Positions 32,878-40,927 of a stretch of 64,000 bases of DNA are shown here, piece after piece. Both the position numbers and the translations under genes were made by a program. The notes beneath the pieces were generated by a model. It was not told the DNA's origin, searched no databases, and worked only from the letters and a program-made list of their open reading frames with translations. This stretch comes from Chloroflexota bacterium (GTDB lineage Bacteria; Chloroflexota; Dehalococcoidia; Lucifugimonadales; GCA-2722455): positions 1-64,000 of the forward strand of contig PBMB01000015.1 in the NCBI GenBank assembly GCA_002722455.1, read 5' to 3'. Numbering within the stretch: the stretch's first letter is position 1; each line of letters starts with the position of its first letter.

Positions 32878-33840
32878 TTAATATCCATAGTTTAATTCAA
32901 AATATTCATTTAAATCTTCTAACTCTTGATTTTTTTTATTTAAAAATGGATTTAAAAAATCAATATCCTTATTATAAATTTTATACACTTTTTCTTGCTG
33001 AAGTTTTTCTTTTCTTAATTTTTCGTCAAAACAAAGATTAACCGTATATTCTTCTATTTTATTCCCTGCTAGTTTTTTATAAATCAAATAATCCCATTTT
33101 TTTAGCGTGAATTTTTGAACATGAAAGAATGATGGAGTCTCAGGTCTTTCATAACAAGAATAAGACACAAATTTATAATCATAAAAATCAATGTTACTCA
33201 CTCTTTTTTCACCAATTTTAAAATATCTAACAGAAATACATGACACCCTTACTTTTTTTGTTTTTTTATTTCTTGAATAAAAGGCTTCTTTGTTTGTTAA
33301 ATTTTTTATTTTTTCTTTGATTATGCCTTTTTTTTCTATATCTTTGTTTTCAATCAATTTATCTTCTGTAACATTCAGCAAAACGTCACTCAGAAGTAAA
33401 ACACCCATTTCTGTGTAAATTTTTTCTATTTTAAAGATTTTTTCCGAAAAAATACTTAATGAAAAATCTGCTATTTTTTTATTTTGCTTAGTTAATAAGC
33501 TCGTATCAGATCCTGATAATCCCAAATTAATAAAAAAATTATTTTCCGAGTCCAGTTTGAAAATAAATGTTATCCCATACATTGTTTCTAGTCTTTCCAA
33601 AACTTCTACTTCAACACCTTCCATTTCTAAAATAGAGCCTGTTTCTAATCTTTTTCTCTCAATGTTTGGCTTATATAAATAATCGTCAAGACCATCATTT
33701 TCTAGGTATTTTTTACAAGTCAGAATCTTGGTCTTATGTTTTTCAATTATATCAACAATGCTTGAAACTCTTTTCTCATATTCTTCTTTGTTTATCCTCA
33801 TTTTATGAAAATCGTCAGTGTTAATAATTAATTCAGACAT
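32878..33840 (-). CDS. Unknown protein, 320 aa
   Basis: A soluble Lys-rich protein with a central basic segment (about residues 175-205). No motif recognised. The promoter region carries a TTGATATAAT-like box on the minus strand. Confidence 0.65.
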   Translation of the reverse strand: MSELIINTDDFHKMRINKEEYEKRVSSIVDIIEKHKTKILTCKKYLENDGLDDYLYKPNIERKRLETGSILEMEGVEVEVLERLETMYGITFIFKLDSENNFFINLGLSGSDTSLLTKQNKKIADFSLSIFSEKIFKIEKIYTEMGVLLLSDVLLNVTEDKLIENKDIEKKGIIKEKIKNLTNKEAFYSRNKKTKKVRVSCISVRYFKIGEKRVSNIDFYDYKFVSYSCYERPETPSFFHVQKFTLKKWDYLIYKKLAGNKIEEYTVNLCFDEKLRKEKLQQEKVYKIYNKDIDFLNPFLNKKNQELEDLNEYFELNYGY

Positions 33841-34048
33841 GGAATTACCCTATAAGTTTTTTTTATTATATCAAAATAGAATTTCATTATCAAAGTTTTT
33901 TGAATGAAACATTAATTCTTTAAGTTCTTATTTTGAATATCTTGTTATAACAATTTATTATCATTTTTATAATAAATTATAATTTTACGTTATCTTTTTT
34001 AATGATTAAATAATGAGCGTAAAGAATTTAAATAAATAGGAGTATAAA

Positions 34049-34555
34049 ATGATAAAAACATACCCAAGAACATTTTCTCATATTGGCATTTCTGTTCCTG
34101 ACCTAGAAAAAGCTGTCAAGTTCTATACAGAAGTATTAGGCTGGTATTTAATAATGGAACCAACAGAAGTTGTGGAAGATGATAGCGCAATTGGTGTCAT
34201 GTGTACTGACGTATTTGGAGTTGGTTGGAATAAATTTAAAATTGCACACCTTTCCACTGGTGATCGTATTGGTGTTGAATTATTTCAATTTGAAAACCAA
34301 GAAAATCCAGAAAACAATTTTGAATATTGGAAAACTGGTATATTCCATTTCTGTGTTCAAGATCCTGACGTCGAAGGTTTAGCTGAGAAGATTGTTGAAG
34401 CTGGTGGCAAATACCGTATGAAAAAACCAAGATATTACTACCCTGATGAAAAACCATATCGTATGATCTATATGGAAGACCCATTCGGAAACATCTTAGA
34501 AATATACAGTCACAGCTATGAACTACATTATTCAAGTGGTGCTTATAACGGATAA
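34049..34555 (+). CDS. VOC-superfamily (glyoxalase-like) metalloenzyme
   Basis: A 168-aa vicinal-oxygen-chelate protein. The N-terminal motif FSHIGISVPDLEKAVKFYTEVLG contains the first metal His. Glu in GVELFQF, His in GIFHFCVQDPD, and Glu in FGNILEIYSH complete the usual metal set. Family members isomerise, cleave or transfer groups on small molecules, including lactoylglutathione. It has AGGAG SD and a terminator of its own. Confidence 0.8.
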   Translation: MIKTYPRTFSHIGISVPDLEKAVKFYTEVLGWYLIMEPTEVVEDDSAIGVMCTDVFGVGWNKFKIAHLSTGDRIGVELFQFENQENPENNFEYWKTGIFHFCVQDPDVEGLAEKIVEAGGKYRMKKPRYYYPDEKPYRMIYMEDPFGNILEIYSHSYELHYSSGAYNG

Positions 34556-34565
34556 GAAAAATTAA

Positions 34566-34592
34566 ACCGTAGCAAATACTACGGTTTTTTTT
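34566..34592. terminator. Bidirectional intrinsic terminator
   Basis: Stem ACCGTAG / CTACGGT with a flanking T8 run. Confidence 0.85.
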
Positions 34593-34595
34593 GTT

Positions 34596-35279
34596 TTATT
34601 TTAATAAATTTGATTTAATTATTCCTAGTGCATTACCAAGATCAAAAAACATTTCTTCAGTTTTATTTATACCTATACTAAAATCTTTTTCTTTTGTTGT
34701 TACACTAATATTATAAGAATCAATAGTTTCTCGCACAGTCAAAATGATTCCAGAATGAGAGTAGCTGGTTTCTGAATTTAGAATTAATTCCAATTCTTCG
34801 AAAGCAACTTTATTTTCTGGTTTTTCTTTTAAAGATAACATTTTTTCTAATGATTTTTCTAAATAAACAGAATTTGCATTCATTAAAAAGTTATTTAACT
34901 CTCTATTTTTCTTTTCCTTTCTTAAACTAGCTATGGTTGCTTCATTTTTCTCCGATAGTGTTTTATGAGACTCTTCAAGAGATTTTCCAAACATTCCTGA
35001 ATAGAGTAATGTCGGTAATACTTCGTTTCGTTCTGCTAAGTCATTAATTGAGAACACTTTTACTTTTAATGTTTCCATTAAATGAATTGTTAACAGTCTT
35101 GCAAATTTGTTTTTTTCTAAGGCTGGCAAAAACACTGTTGTGAGCTTTTTACTTTTTTTATTTTTACCTTCTACTTTATAATTTACATTTTTTGCCTCTA
35201 CCTTTAAACTAACAGCTATAAGGTTTTTTTCATAAGACAACACTGCTTTTAAATTTCTATCGAGTTTCAAATTAGACAT
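34596..35279 (-). CDS. Unknown protein, 227 aa
   Basis: A soluble Lys/Glu-rich protein with a beta-like N-terminus (AVLSYEKNLIAVSLKVEAK) and a helical middle. Preceded by GAGGAAA. No known family. Confidence 0.65.
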   Translation of the reverse strand: MSNLKLDRNLKAVLSYEKNLIAVSLKVEAKNVNYKVEGKNKKSKKLTTVFLPALEKNKFARLLTIHLMETLKVKVFSINDLAERNEVLPTLLYSGMFGKSLEESHKTLSEKNEATIASLRKEKKNRELNNFLMNANSVYLEKSLEKMLSLKEKPENKVAFEELELILNSETSYSHSGIILTVRETIDSYNISVTTKEKDFSIGINKTEEMFFDLGNALGIIKSNLLK

Positions 35280-35382
35280 CTTTTTTCCTCACAAAATATA
35301 TTTTCTTTAATATAACAGAAGTCATTACTTTTGTCATCTCTTTTTTGTGGTAAAATGTATAAAGAAATCAAGGAATAGAAAA

Positions 35383-37290
35383 ATGCAAGATAATGAAAAT
35401 CTATCAATATTTATAATAGAAAAAAAACTAGAAGATTTTGAAATAAACAACACAAAAAAAGAAGAATTAATTAATTTTATAAACAACAATAAAGAAGCAG
35501 GGACTTACTTTATTAATACACTTGCTGAACACCCTGAACTTTGCAAGTTTAAAAATATTAACATTGAAGACATTGATTTTTCTTCTGGTAATTCATTACA
35601 AAAAATTGAATCCATAAATAAAAGTTTATTTAATATGACGAACCCTGCAAAAAAAGAAGATAATGATATTATTAAACTTTTAAAAAAGAACAATTTAAAA
35701 ACAGATCTTTATTTGAGATTAATTGAAAAAAAGAAACTTAATAAAAATTTAATAAAGTCTCATAAAATGGATTTTTCAGAAGAAACAAAAAAAATAAAAG
35801 ATATATTTGATAATTTTAATAATGGCTCTTGGTCTGATATAAAATATAATTTCGAACTGCAAAATGATAAAATAGAGAAAGAGATTATAGTCTCGAATGC
35901 AAATAAACTAGAACGTTCTATTATCTCAAATAAATACAAGAAATTAATCAATAATGAAACAAAAAATATTTTTATTGAATGTGCAATGCAAGGAATCAAA
36001 AAAGAAGATCTTATTCAAAATGTTGCACCTAAAATTGCAGCAGTAGAAACACCAGAACAATTCAATGAATTACTAGAAAACTCTATTGGTCTTAATATTG
36101 ATTGGAGTCTTGAAGGTTTTAAAAAGAAAGCAAAAGAAATGAATGTTGAAATCGTTAGAGAAGATAATAATCAACTTTATTTAGAGATTAATAATTTTCA
36201 AGACTCTCAACAATTTGGTTCCAGAATGTGGTGTATTACTCGTGAAGAAGAATATTTAAATGATTATTTATACAGAGAGAATTCTCGAATTGTTTTTAAG
36301 TTTGATTTTGACAAAGACATAAAATCTCCTGATGCTTACACTGCATTACTTTATCAAGGAAAAAGACTTTCTGATATTTATGATAAAAATGATAAGAATC
36401 TTTCCATTCATTTATTTGCTGATTCAGAACCTGACGCTATTGATTATAAAAAAATCATTCTCAAAGAAGAATCACAAGATTCTCTTGATAGAAAAAGAGC
36501 AAAAATGAAAGAATTGTTAAGAACTCAATTTAGATCTGATTATCATGAAAATTCAATTGTTTTAAATCTAATGAATTTGAAATTATTCGATGAAGTTAAT
36601 TCAATATCAGAAGGTAATTTGTCGATTTATTCAGGTTACACCAGTAGAGTAATGTTTTCTGGATATCTTCAATGTTTTGATAAAGAACAAGTTAACTTTT
36701 TAGAATCTTACAAACATAGACATGATTTAATTTCAGACAAAGATACTTCTTCACAGATTCTTGCTCTTGAAAAGATTAAAAGGTTTAAAGACAAAGAATC
36801 AGTTGACGAGTTTTTTAATAATTCTTTTGTGAAAAAGAATATTAAAAACTTAGAAGGTAAAGATACTGTTGTTGGACAATTGTTCGAAGACGATTTTATA
36901 ATGCATCTAGAAGAGTATGGATTAAAAAAACTACAAGAATTAATAAAACCATATGGCTTCGATATATCAAGTGTCTTTTCTAAAATGACAAGAGAAAACA
37001 TAAATGATGAAAAGTTAGCATTATTTGAAAAATTAGAACCTAACTTTATTTACAATGCTGCAGAAGCTAAACCAAAGAGTGTTATTATTTCATTTGCGAA
37101 AGATAATGATTTAAGCAAAGATAATATTAAAAAATTCATTAAACAAGTTAGTAAACAAGAAACAGCAAAATCTTGGCTTGATAAATATATTAGAGTTTTA
37201 TCAAAGAAAGAAAGAAAAAATCGTTTTGTTGAAATATATAATGAGAACAATAATATTGAAAACAAAAATAAAATAAAAAGAGCTAGATAG
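35383..37290 (+). CDS. Large unknown protein with WCITR motif, 635 aa
   Basis: I choose the ATG at 35383 with AAGGA upstream; an earlier GTG has no RBS. Helical, Lys/Asn-rich protein. Around residues 255-320 there is a compact segment with FGSRMWCITREEEYLNDYLY followed by hydrophobic strands, resembling a WC-T-R motif I have seen in uncharacterised phage proteins related to PcfJ-like domains. The rest is unassigned. It ends at a terminator embedded in the last codons. Confidence 0.65.
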   Translation: MQDNENLSIFIIEKKLEDFEINNTKKEELINFINNNKEAGTYFINTLAEHPELCKFKNINIEDIDFSSGNSLQKIESINKSLFNMTNPAKKEDNDIIKLLKKNNLKTDLYLRLIEKKKLNKNLIKSHKMDFSEETKKIKDIFDNFNNGSWSDIKYNFELQNDKIEKEIIVSNANKLERSIISNKYKKLINNETKNIFIECAMQGIKKEDLIQNVAPKIAAVETPEQFNELLENSIGLNIDWSLEGFKKKAKEMNVEIVREDNNQLYLEINNFQDSQQFGSRMWCITREEEYLNDYLYRENSRIVFKFDFDKDIKSPDAYTALLYQGKRLSDIYDKNDKNLSIHLFADSEPDAIDYKKIILKEESQDSLDRKRAKMKELLRTQFRSDYHENSIVLNLMNLKLFDEVNSISEGNLSIYSGYTSRVMFSGYLQCFDKEQVNFLESYKHRHDLISDKDTSSQILALEKIKRFKDKESVDEFFNNSFVKKNIKNLEGKDTVVGQLFEDDFIMHLEEYGLKKLQELIKPYGFDISSVFSKMTRENINDEKLALFEKLEPNFIYNAAEAKPKSVIISFAKDNDLSKDNIKKFIKQVSKQETAKSWLDKYIRVLSKKERKNRFVEIYNENNNIENKNKIKRAR

Positions 37291-37307
37291 TCTAGCTCTT
37301 TTTTTAT
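37283..37307. terminator. Bidirectional intrinsic terminator
   Basis: AGAGCTAG / CTAGCTCT with a T7 run, overlapping the stop codon of the 635-aa gene. Confidence 0.8.
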
Positions 37308-37328
37308 TCGAAACCTCAATTGTTTTTA

Positions 37329-38870
37329 TTATTTATATTTAGCTTTTTCTGCTTCTTTATCTAATTGTGTCAATAAACTTTTAACATGACTTCCAAAGAA
37401 AATCGCCCTTACGTCTTGTGCTTTTCTTTTTTTAGATAGTTTATCACTATGATGCATACTAGAATCGGATGAATACTCATAAGGCATATTTGGATTTTTA
37501 GCTATTTCTTTTGCTTTGTAAACTTCATGTTCTTCAAAAGAGTATTCTTTTAATGCTTTAGGTGAAATTCTTCCCCACCAAAATCTTACACCACCATTTT
37601 TATCTTTTCTCTCCCAAGATAATAGCATATATTTAGTATCTTCATCCACTTCATGTAAATTATACTTTGTTTTTTTATCAACTCTTACATCTTGAGATAT
37701 TGCCCAATAAGCTACGTCAACAGCTTCTTCCAATGCATACCCAAAGTTTTTATTTGTAACTTGGACTTTGGATTTTAAAGTCGAAAAGCCTATCCCAGAA
37801 CTTTTACTATTTGTTCTTTTTGAACGGTTGTATTCAATTTCTGCTGTTTCATATTGTCTTTGAAGACTATCTTTTTGTTGTTTAATCGTTTTTGGCGAAA
37901 TACCCATTTCTTGACCTAGCTTATAGCTTGCCATGCCATATTTTGATTTCTCTTCTTTAATTCTTTTCTTAAGGGTCTCCTTCCTCTCTTCTTTTCTAAG
38001 TTTCCAGACGCCAAGATCTTGATATGCTTTCTGAGCAAATACCATTTGCTTATCAATAAGCTCTTTAAATTTATCTTCTGCAATTATTTCTTCTGAAAGT
38101 GGTTTCTTTATTTTCTTAACAAAAGGAAGCTCTACACAATAATCATTTTCTAGTTGAACGTAATATTTACCGTCTTTCTTTTTCTCTTTTGTCACATAAC
38201 CTTCTTGCTTACAGGCTTTTCCTTTTAACTTAGGTTTGATAATATCTCTTTCTTTAACTTTAGAATCCTCACCTACTTTTGAATATACATATTCAGTTAA
38301 TTCCTTGTTTATCGCAGCATTTTCTTTTTCAAGCACAGCCAAAGTTTCTTCCAATTTAGTCAATGGTATTCTTAAATCAGCAAAAGGTTTTTCCATATCT
38401 TTTTCTTTTTGTTCCAATTCAGCCATTTCTGCCTTTACTGCTTCATATTTTTCTTTGTAAGGTTGAATTGCGGCTTTGTACTGAGGGTGGTTTAATATGA
38501 TAGTTTGCGCTTCTTTTACATTTTTTGTATAAGCATCATATTTTTCTTTAAAATCAGAATTTAATTTGTGGTTGTTTTTACCACCCAAAACTTGATACAA
38601 TTCTTCATAAGTATAAAACTCATTTGTGAATTTTGTTTCTGAAAAATAAACTTTCAAATCTTTTACATACTCACCTAGCTCTCTTAATTCTTTATAATCT
38701 TCTATTTTTGAATCAAGAGTGTAATAACTTACTACCAGTTCCTCTTTATCTCCGTCTTTTAGTGAGTTATAAATAGATTCATTATCAACAATCATTGTTC
38801 CAGCAAACGAAGAAGCAGAAACAAAAGCTGACAATGTCATTGCTAACAATTTTTTACTTTTATATATCAT
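37329..38870 (-). CDS. Secreted coiled-coil protein, 513 aa
   Basis: An N-terminal signal peptide (to about residue 24, ending SSFAG). Residues ~100-200 and 290-350 are long charged coiled coils with KEKYEAVKAEMAELEQKEK-like heptads. Between them is a small module with KGKACKQEGYV and NDYCVELPF, two Cys that could pair. The C-terminal ~150 residues look globular and contain Trp-rich GGVRFWWGRISPKAL. Periplasmic or exported. Family unknown. Confidence 0.7.
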   Translation of the reverse strand: MIYKSKKLLAMTLSAFVSASSFAGTMIVDNESIYNSLKDGDKEELVVSYYTLDSKIEDYKELRELGEYVKDLKVYFSETKFTNEFYTYEELYQVLGGKNNHKLNSDFKEKYDAYTKNVKEAQTIILNHPQYKAAIQPYKEKYEAVKAEMAELEQKEKDMEKPFADLRIPLTKLEETLAVLEKENAAINKELTEYVYSKVGEDSKVKERDIIKPKLKGKACKQEGYVTKEKKKDGKYYVQLENDYCVELPFVKKIKKPLSEEIIAEDKFKELIDKQMVFAQKAYQDLGVWKLRKEERKETLKKRIKEEKSKYGMASYKLGQEMGISPKTIKQQKDSLQRQYETAEIEYNRSKRTNSKSSGIGFSTLKSKVQVTNKNFGYALEEAVDVAYWAISQDVRVDKKTKYNLHEVDEDTKYMLLSWERKDKNGGVRFWWGRISPKALKEYSFEEHEVYKAKEIAKNPNMPYEYSSDSSMHHSDKLSKKRKAQDVRAIFFGSHVKSLLTQLDKEAEKAKYK

Positions 38871-38960
38871 AAATTACCTACTGTTGTTTAAATTTTATAT
38901 TTTATTATATGTTTTTTTTTATAATATATCAAGATTTTTTTTAAAAAAATAAAGTTTTTT

Positions 38961-39536
38961 TTAAAATAAGTTTATTTTATTGTCTTTTTTTGAGTAATGT
39001 GTTTTTTTAATTTCTTTTTTTTCTTTCTCAGTTAAAGAATAATCATTCAAGCTGCCACCACAATAAAATATATTGTTTGAATTTAATAATTTTGGTTTTA
39101 ATCCAGAAACAATGAATATTCCTGATTCTTTAAATTTTCCTTCTACAAATAATCCATATTCTTCTGTTTTTAAATTACAATTATCTTGGATTCTTTTTTC
39201 TGGGTAGGTCTCTTTATTTAAATCTAAATCTAGTGTTATTTTAGAAAAATCCATAGTAAATGGTTTTGTTTCGCCATAATTTTCTGGTTTAAACACACCG
39301 TTAACTTTTAATTTAGCTACATCCGTAATTAATGCTGTTTTTTTATCGAAATTTATTTCTCTTGTCGTTGTTTCAAAAAGAATTATATTTTTTGGTTTTG
39401 AATCTATATATTTAGCGAATTCCAATGCTTCTTTTGTTGTTATTTTTTGATTTTCTACATTTTCATTCGCACTAATCGACAAAGGTAATAAAGATAAAGC
39501 CAACCATGCTATTTTATTGTTTATTTTCACTTCCAT
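38961..39536 (-). CDS. Secreted unknown protein, 191 aa
   Basis: The N-terminus WLALSLLPLSISANE is a signal peptide. The mature protein has two Cys (CNLKTEEYG and FYCGGSLND) that may form a disulfide. AGGAAAA SD. Probably periplasmic; no family recognised. Confidence 0.65.
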   Translation of the reverse strand: MEVKINNKIAWLALSLLPLSISANENVENQKITTKEALEFAKYIDSKPKNIILFETTTREINFDKKTALITDVAKLKVNGVFKPENYGETKPFTMDFSKITLDLDLNKETYPEKRIQDNCNLKTEEYGLFVEGKFKESGIFIVSGLKPKLLNSNNIFYCGGSLNDYSLTEKEKKEIKKTHYSKKDNKINLF

Positions 39537-39591
39537 TTTTCCTTTTTTTGTTTATGCTACAATAAAATAACTTTTAGTCAATTTTTTTATT

Positions 39592-40152
39592 TTACAAAGT
39601 TTTTTCAAAAATTGTTGCTTTTTCGAACCATTTCATTAAGATTACTTCTTCGTTTTTCATTAGATTTGGCAAAAATCGATTAAAAAACTTTCTTCTATAT
39701 CCACGTTCATTCCTATCAATTATTTTATTTTTATAATCTTTTTCTTCTAAAATATTAACTTCTGTTCTACTAACCAAAATTGAAGATAAAGCATTTTTTA
39801 TATCTTCAAGATTTTCTTTATCTATATAAAGAATAATTTGTTCTCGATACATCTTTAAACAATTTAAGTTGAAGGCAAAATTAACTCGCTCATGAAGATC
39901 CATTAGCTCTTGGAATCTAAAATCTGATAGACTTACTTTTATTTGATAATTCACAGAGATTGTTGATTTATAAAATTTTGACAACTCATCAAAAATATAT
40001 TTATTTTCTTCTGATAATTCTTTTTTTAAGGCTTCTGTGTATTGTTTTCCGAGTGCTTTGGTGGATTCAGAAATACCACTGATATCACCCGATTTTTTCA
40101 CTTGATTGTAAGATTTGTTTATTTCAATTATTTTATCGTATACTTCTAACAT
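39592..40152 (-). CDS. Unknown helical protein, 186 aa
   Basis: A soluble, helix-rich protein with a basic segment (NERGYRRKFFNRFLPN) near residue 155. No recognised motif. Confidence 0.6.
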   Translation of the reverse strand: MLEVYDKIIEINKSYNQVKKSGDISGISESTKALGKQYTEALKKELSEENKYIFDELSKFYKSTISVNYQIKVSLSDFRFQELMDLHERVNFAFNLNCLKMYREQIILYIDKENLEDIKNALSSILVSRTEVNILEEKDYKNKIIDRNERGYRRKFFNRFLPNLMKNEEVILMKWFEKATIFEKTL

Positions 40153-40198
40153 TTGGAACGCACCTTTATTTTTAATTTAATATATAATAACAAAAAAA

Positions 40199-40222
40199 AA
40201 GGTGGATGACCACCTTTTTATT
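40199..40222. terminator. Bidirectional intrinsic terminator
   Basis: AAAAAGGTGG / CCACCTTTTT, between fabA and the 186-aa gene. Confidence 0.75.
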
Positions 40223-40243
40223 TTCATTTTATTGAAATGTTTT

Positions 40244-40732
40244 TTAAAATAAACCTACCTTCAAATCTTTTGCTGAATAAATTACTTTTCCATTTAATTC
40301 AACATAACCGTCACTTAATCCTATTTTTAATTTTCTGTTTGTTACTTTTTTTATATCAATTCTATATGTTATTTTTCCTGCGTCTGGTAAAACTGGTTCT
40401 GATAATTTTAGTTCTTTTAAACCTAATGCTCTACCTACACCAGCCATTCCTTTCCAGCCCATATAAAAACCTGTTAATTGCCATAATGCATCCAAACCCA
40501 AACAGCCTGGCATTACTGGATCATCTTTAAAATGACATTCAAAGAACCATAAGTCAGAAGTAATATCAAATTCTGCTATTAATTGACCTTGACCATATGA
40601 ACCACCTTCTGGATCTATGGATATAATTCTATCAATCATTGACATGTTACCTGCTGGTAATTTTATTCTACCTTCAAAAAGCTTACCTTCACCACACTTT
40701 ATAATATCTTCTTTTGAGTATAATTCTTTCAT
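40244..40732 (-). CDS. fabA: 3-hydroxydecanoyl-ACP dehydratase/isomerase
   Basis: A 162-aa protein that follows E. coli FabA almost from end to end: DLWFFECHFKDDPVMPGCLG with the catalytic His near residue 70, GLDALWQLTGFYMGW with the catalytic Asp near 83, and the C-terminal YSAKDLKVGLF. FabA dehydrates 3-hydroxyacyl-ACP and isomerises trans-2 to cis-3 decenoyl-ACP, the branch point to unsaturated fatty acids in gamma- and alphaproteobacteria. No fabB or other fab genes are nearby, so it must depend on host enzymes. Divergent from polA. Confidence 0.93.
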   Translation of the reverse strand: MKELYSKEDIIKCGEGKLFEGRIKLPAGNMSMIDRIISIDPEGGSYGQGQLIAEFDITSDLWFFECHFKDDPVMPGCLGLDALWQLTGFYMGWKGMAGVGRALGLKELKLSEPVLPDAGKITYRIDIKKVTNRKLKIGLSDGYVELNGKVIYSAKDLKVGLF

Positions 40733-40792
40733 TGATTCATTCCTGTTTTTTATTTTTTATTGATTATTGTTTCTTTACTCTAATTTTTAAAA

Positions 40793-40808
40793 TAGAATAA
40801 ATATTCTA
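40793..40808. promoter_or_regulatory. Operator-like inverted repeat
   Basis: TAGAATA / TATTCTA separated by two bases, in the divergent fabA-polA promoter region. Perfect arms but A+T-rich, so weak evidence. Confidence 0.3.
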
Positions 40809-40927
40809 CCATTATTTTTTTTTATTTCAATAGTATACAAATAAATCATTAATATTAGCTTTCAACTTCTTTTTGTGGTATAATAAATCTTATCACAAAA
40901 TTAAAATTAACAGGAGAAAATTTTAAA

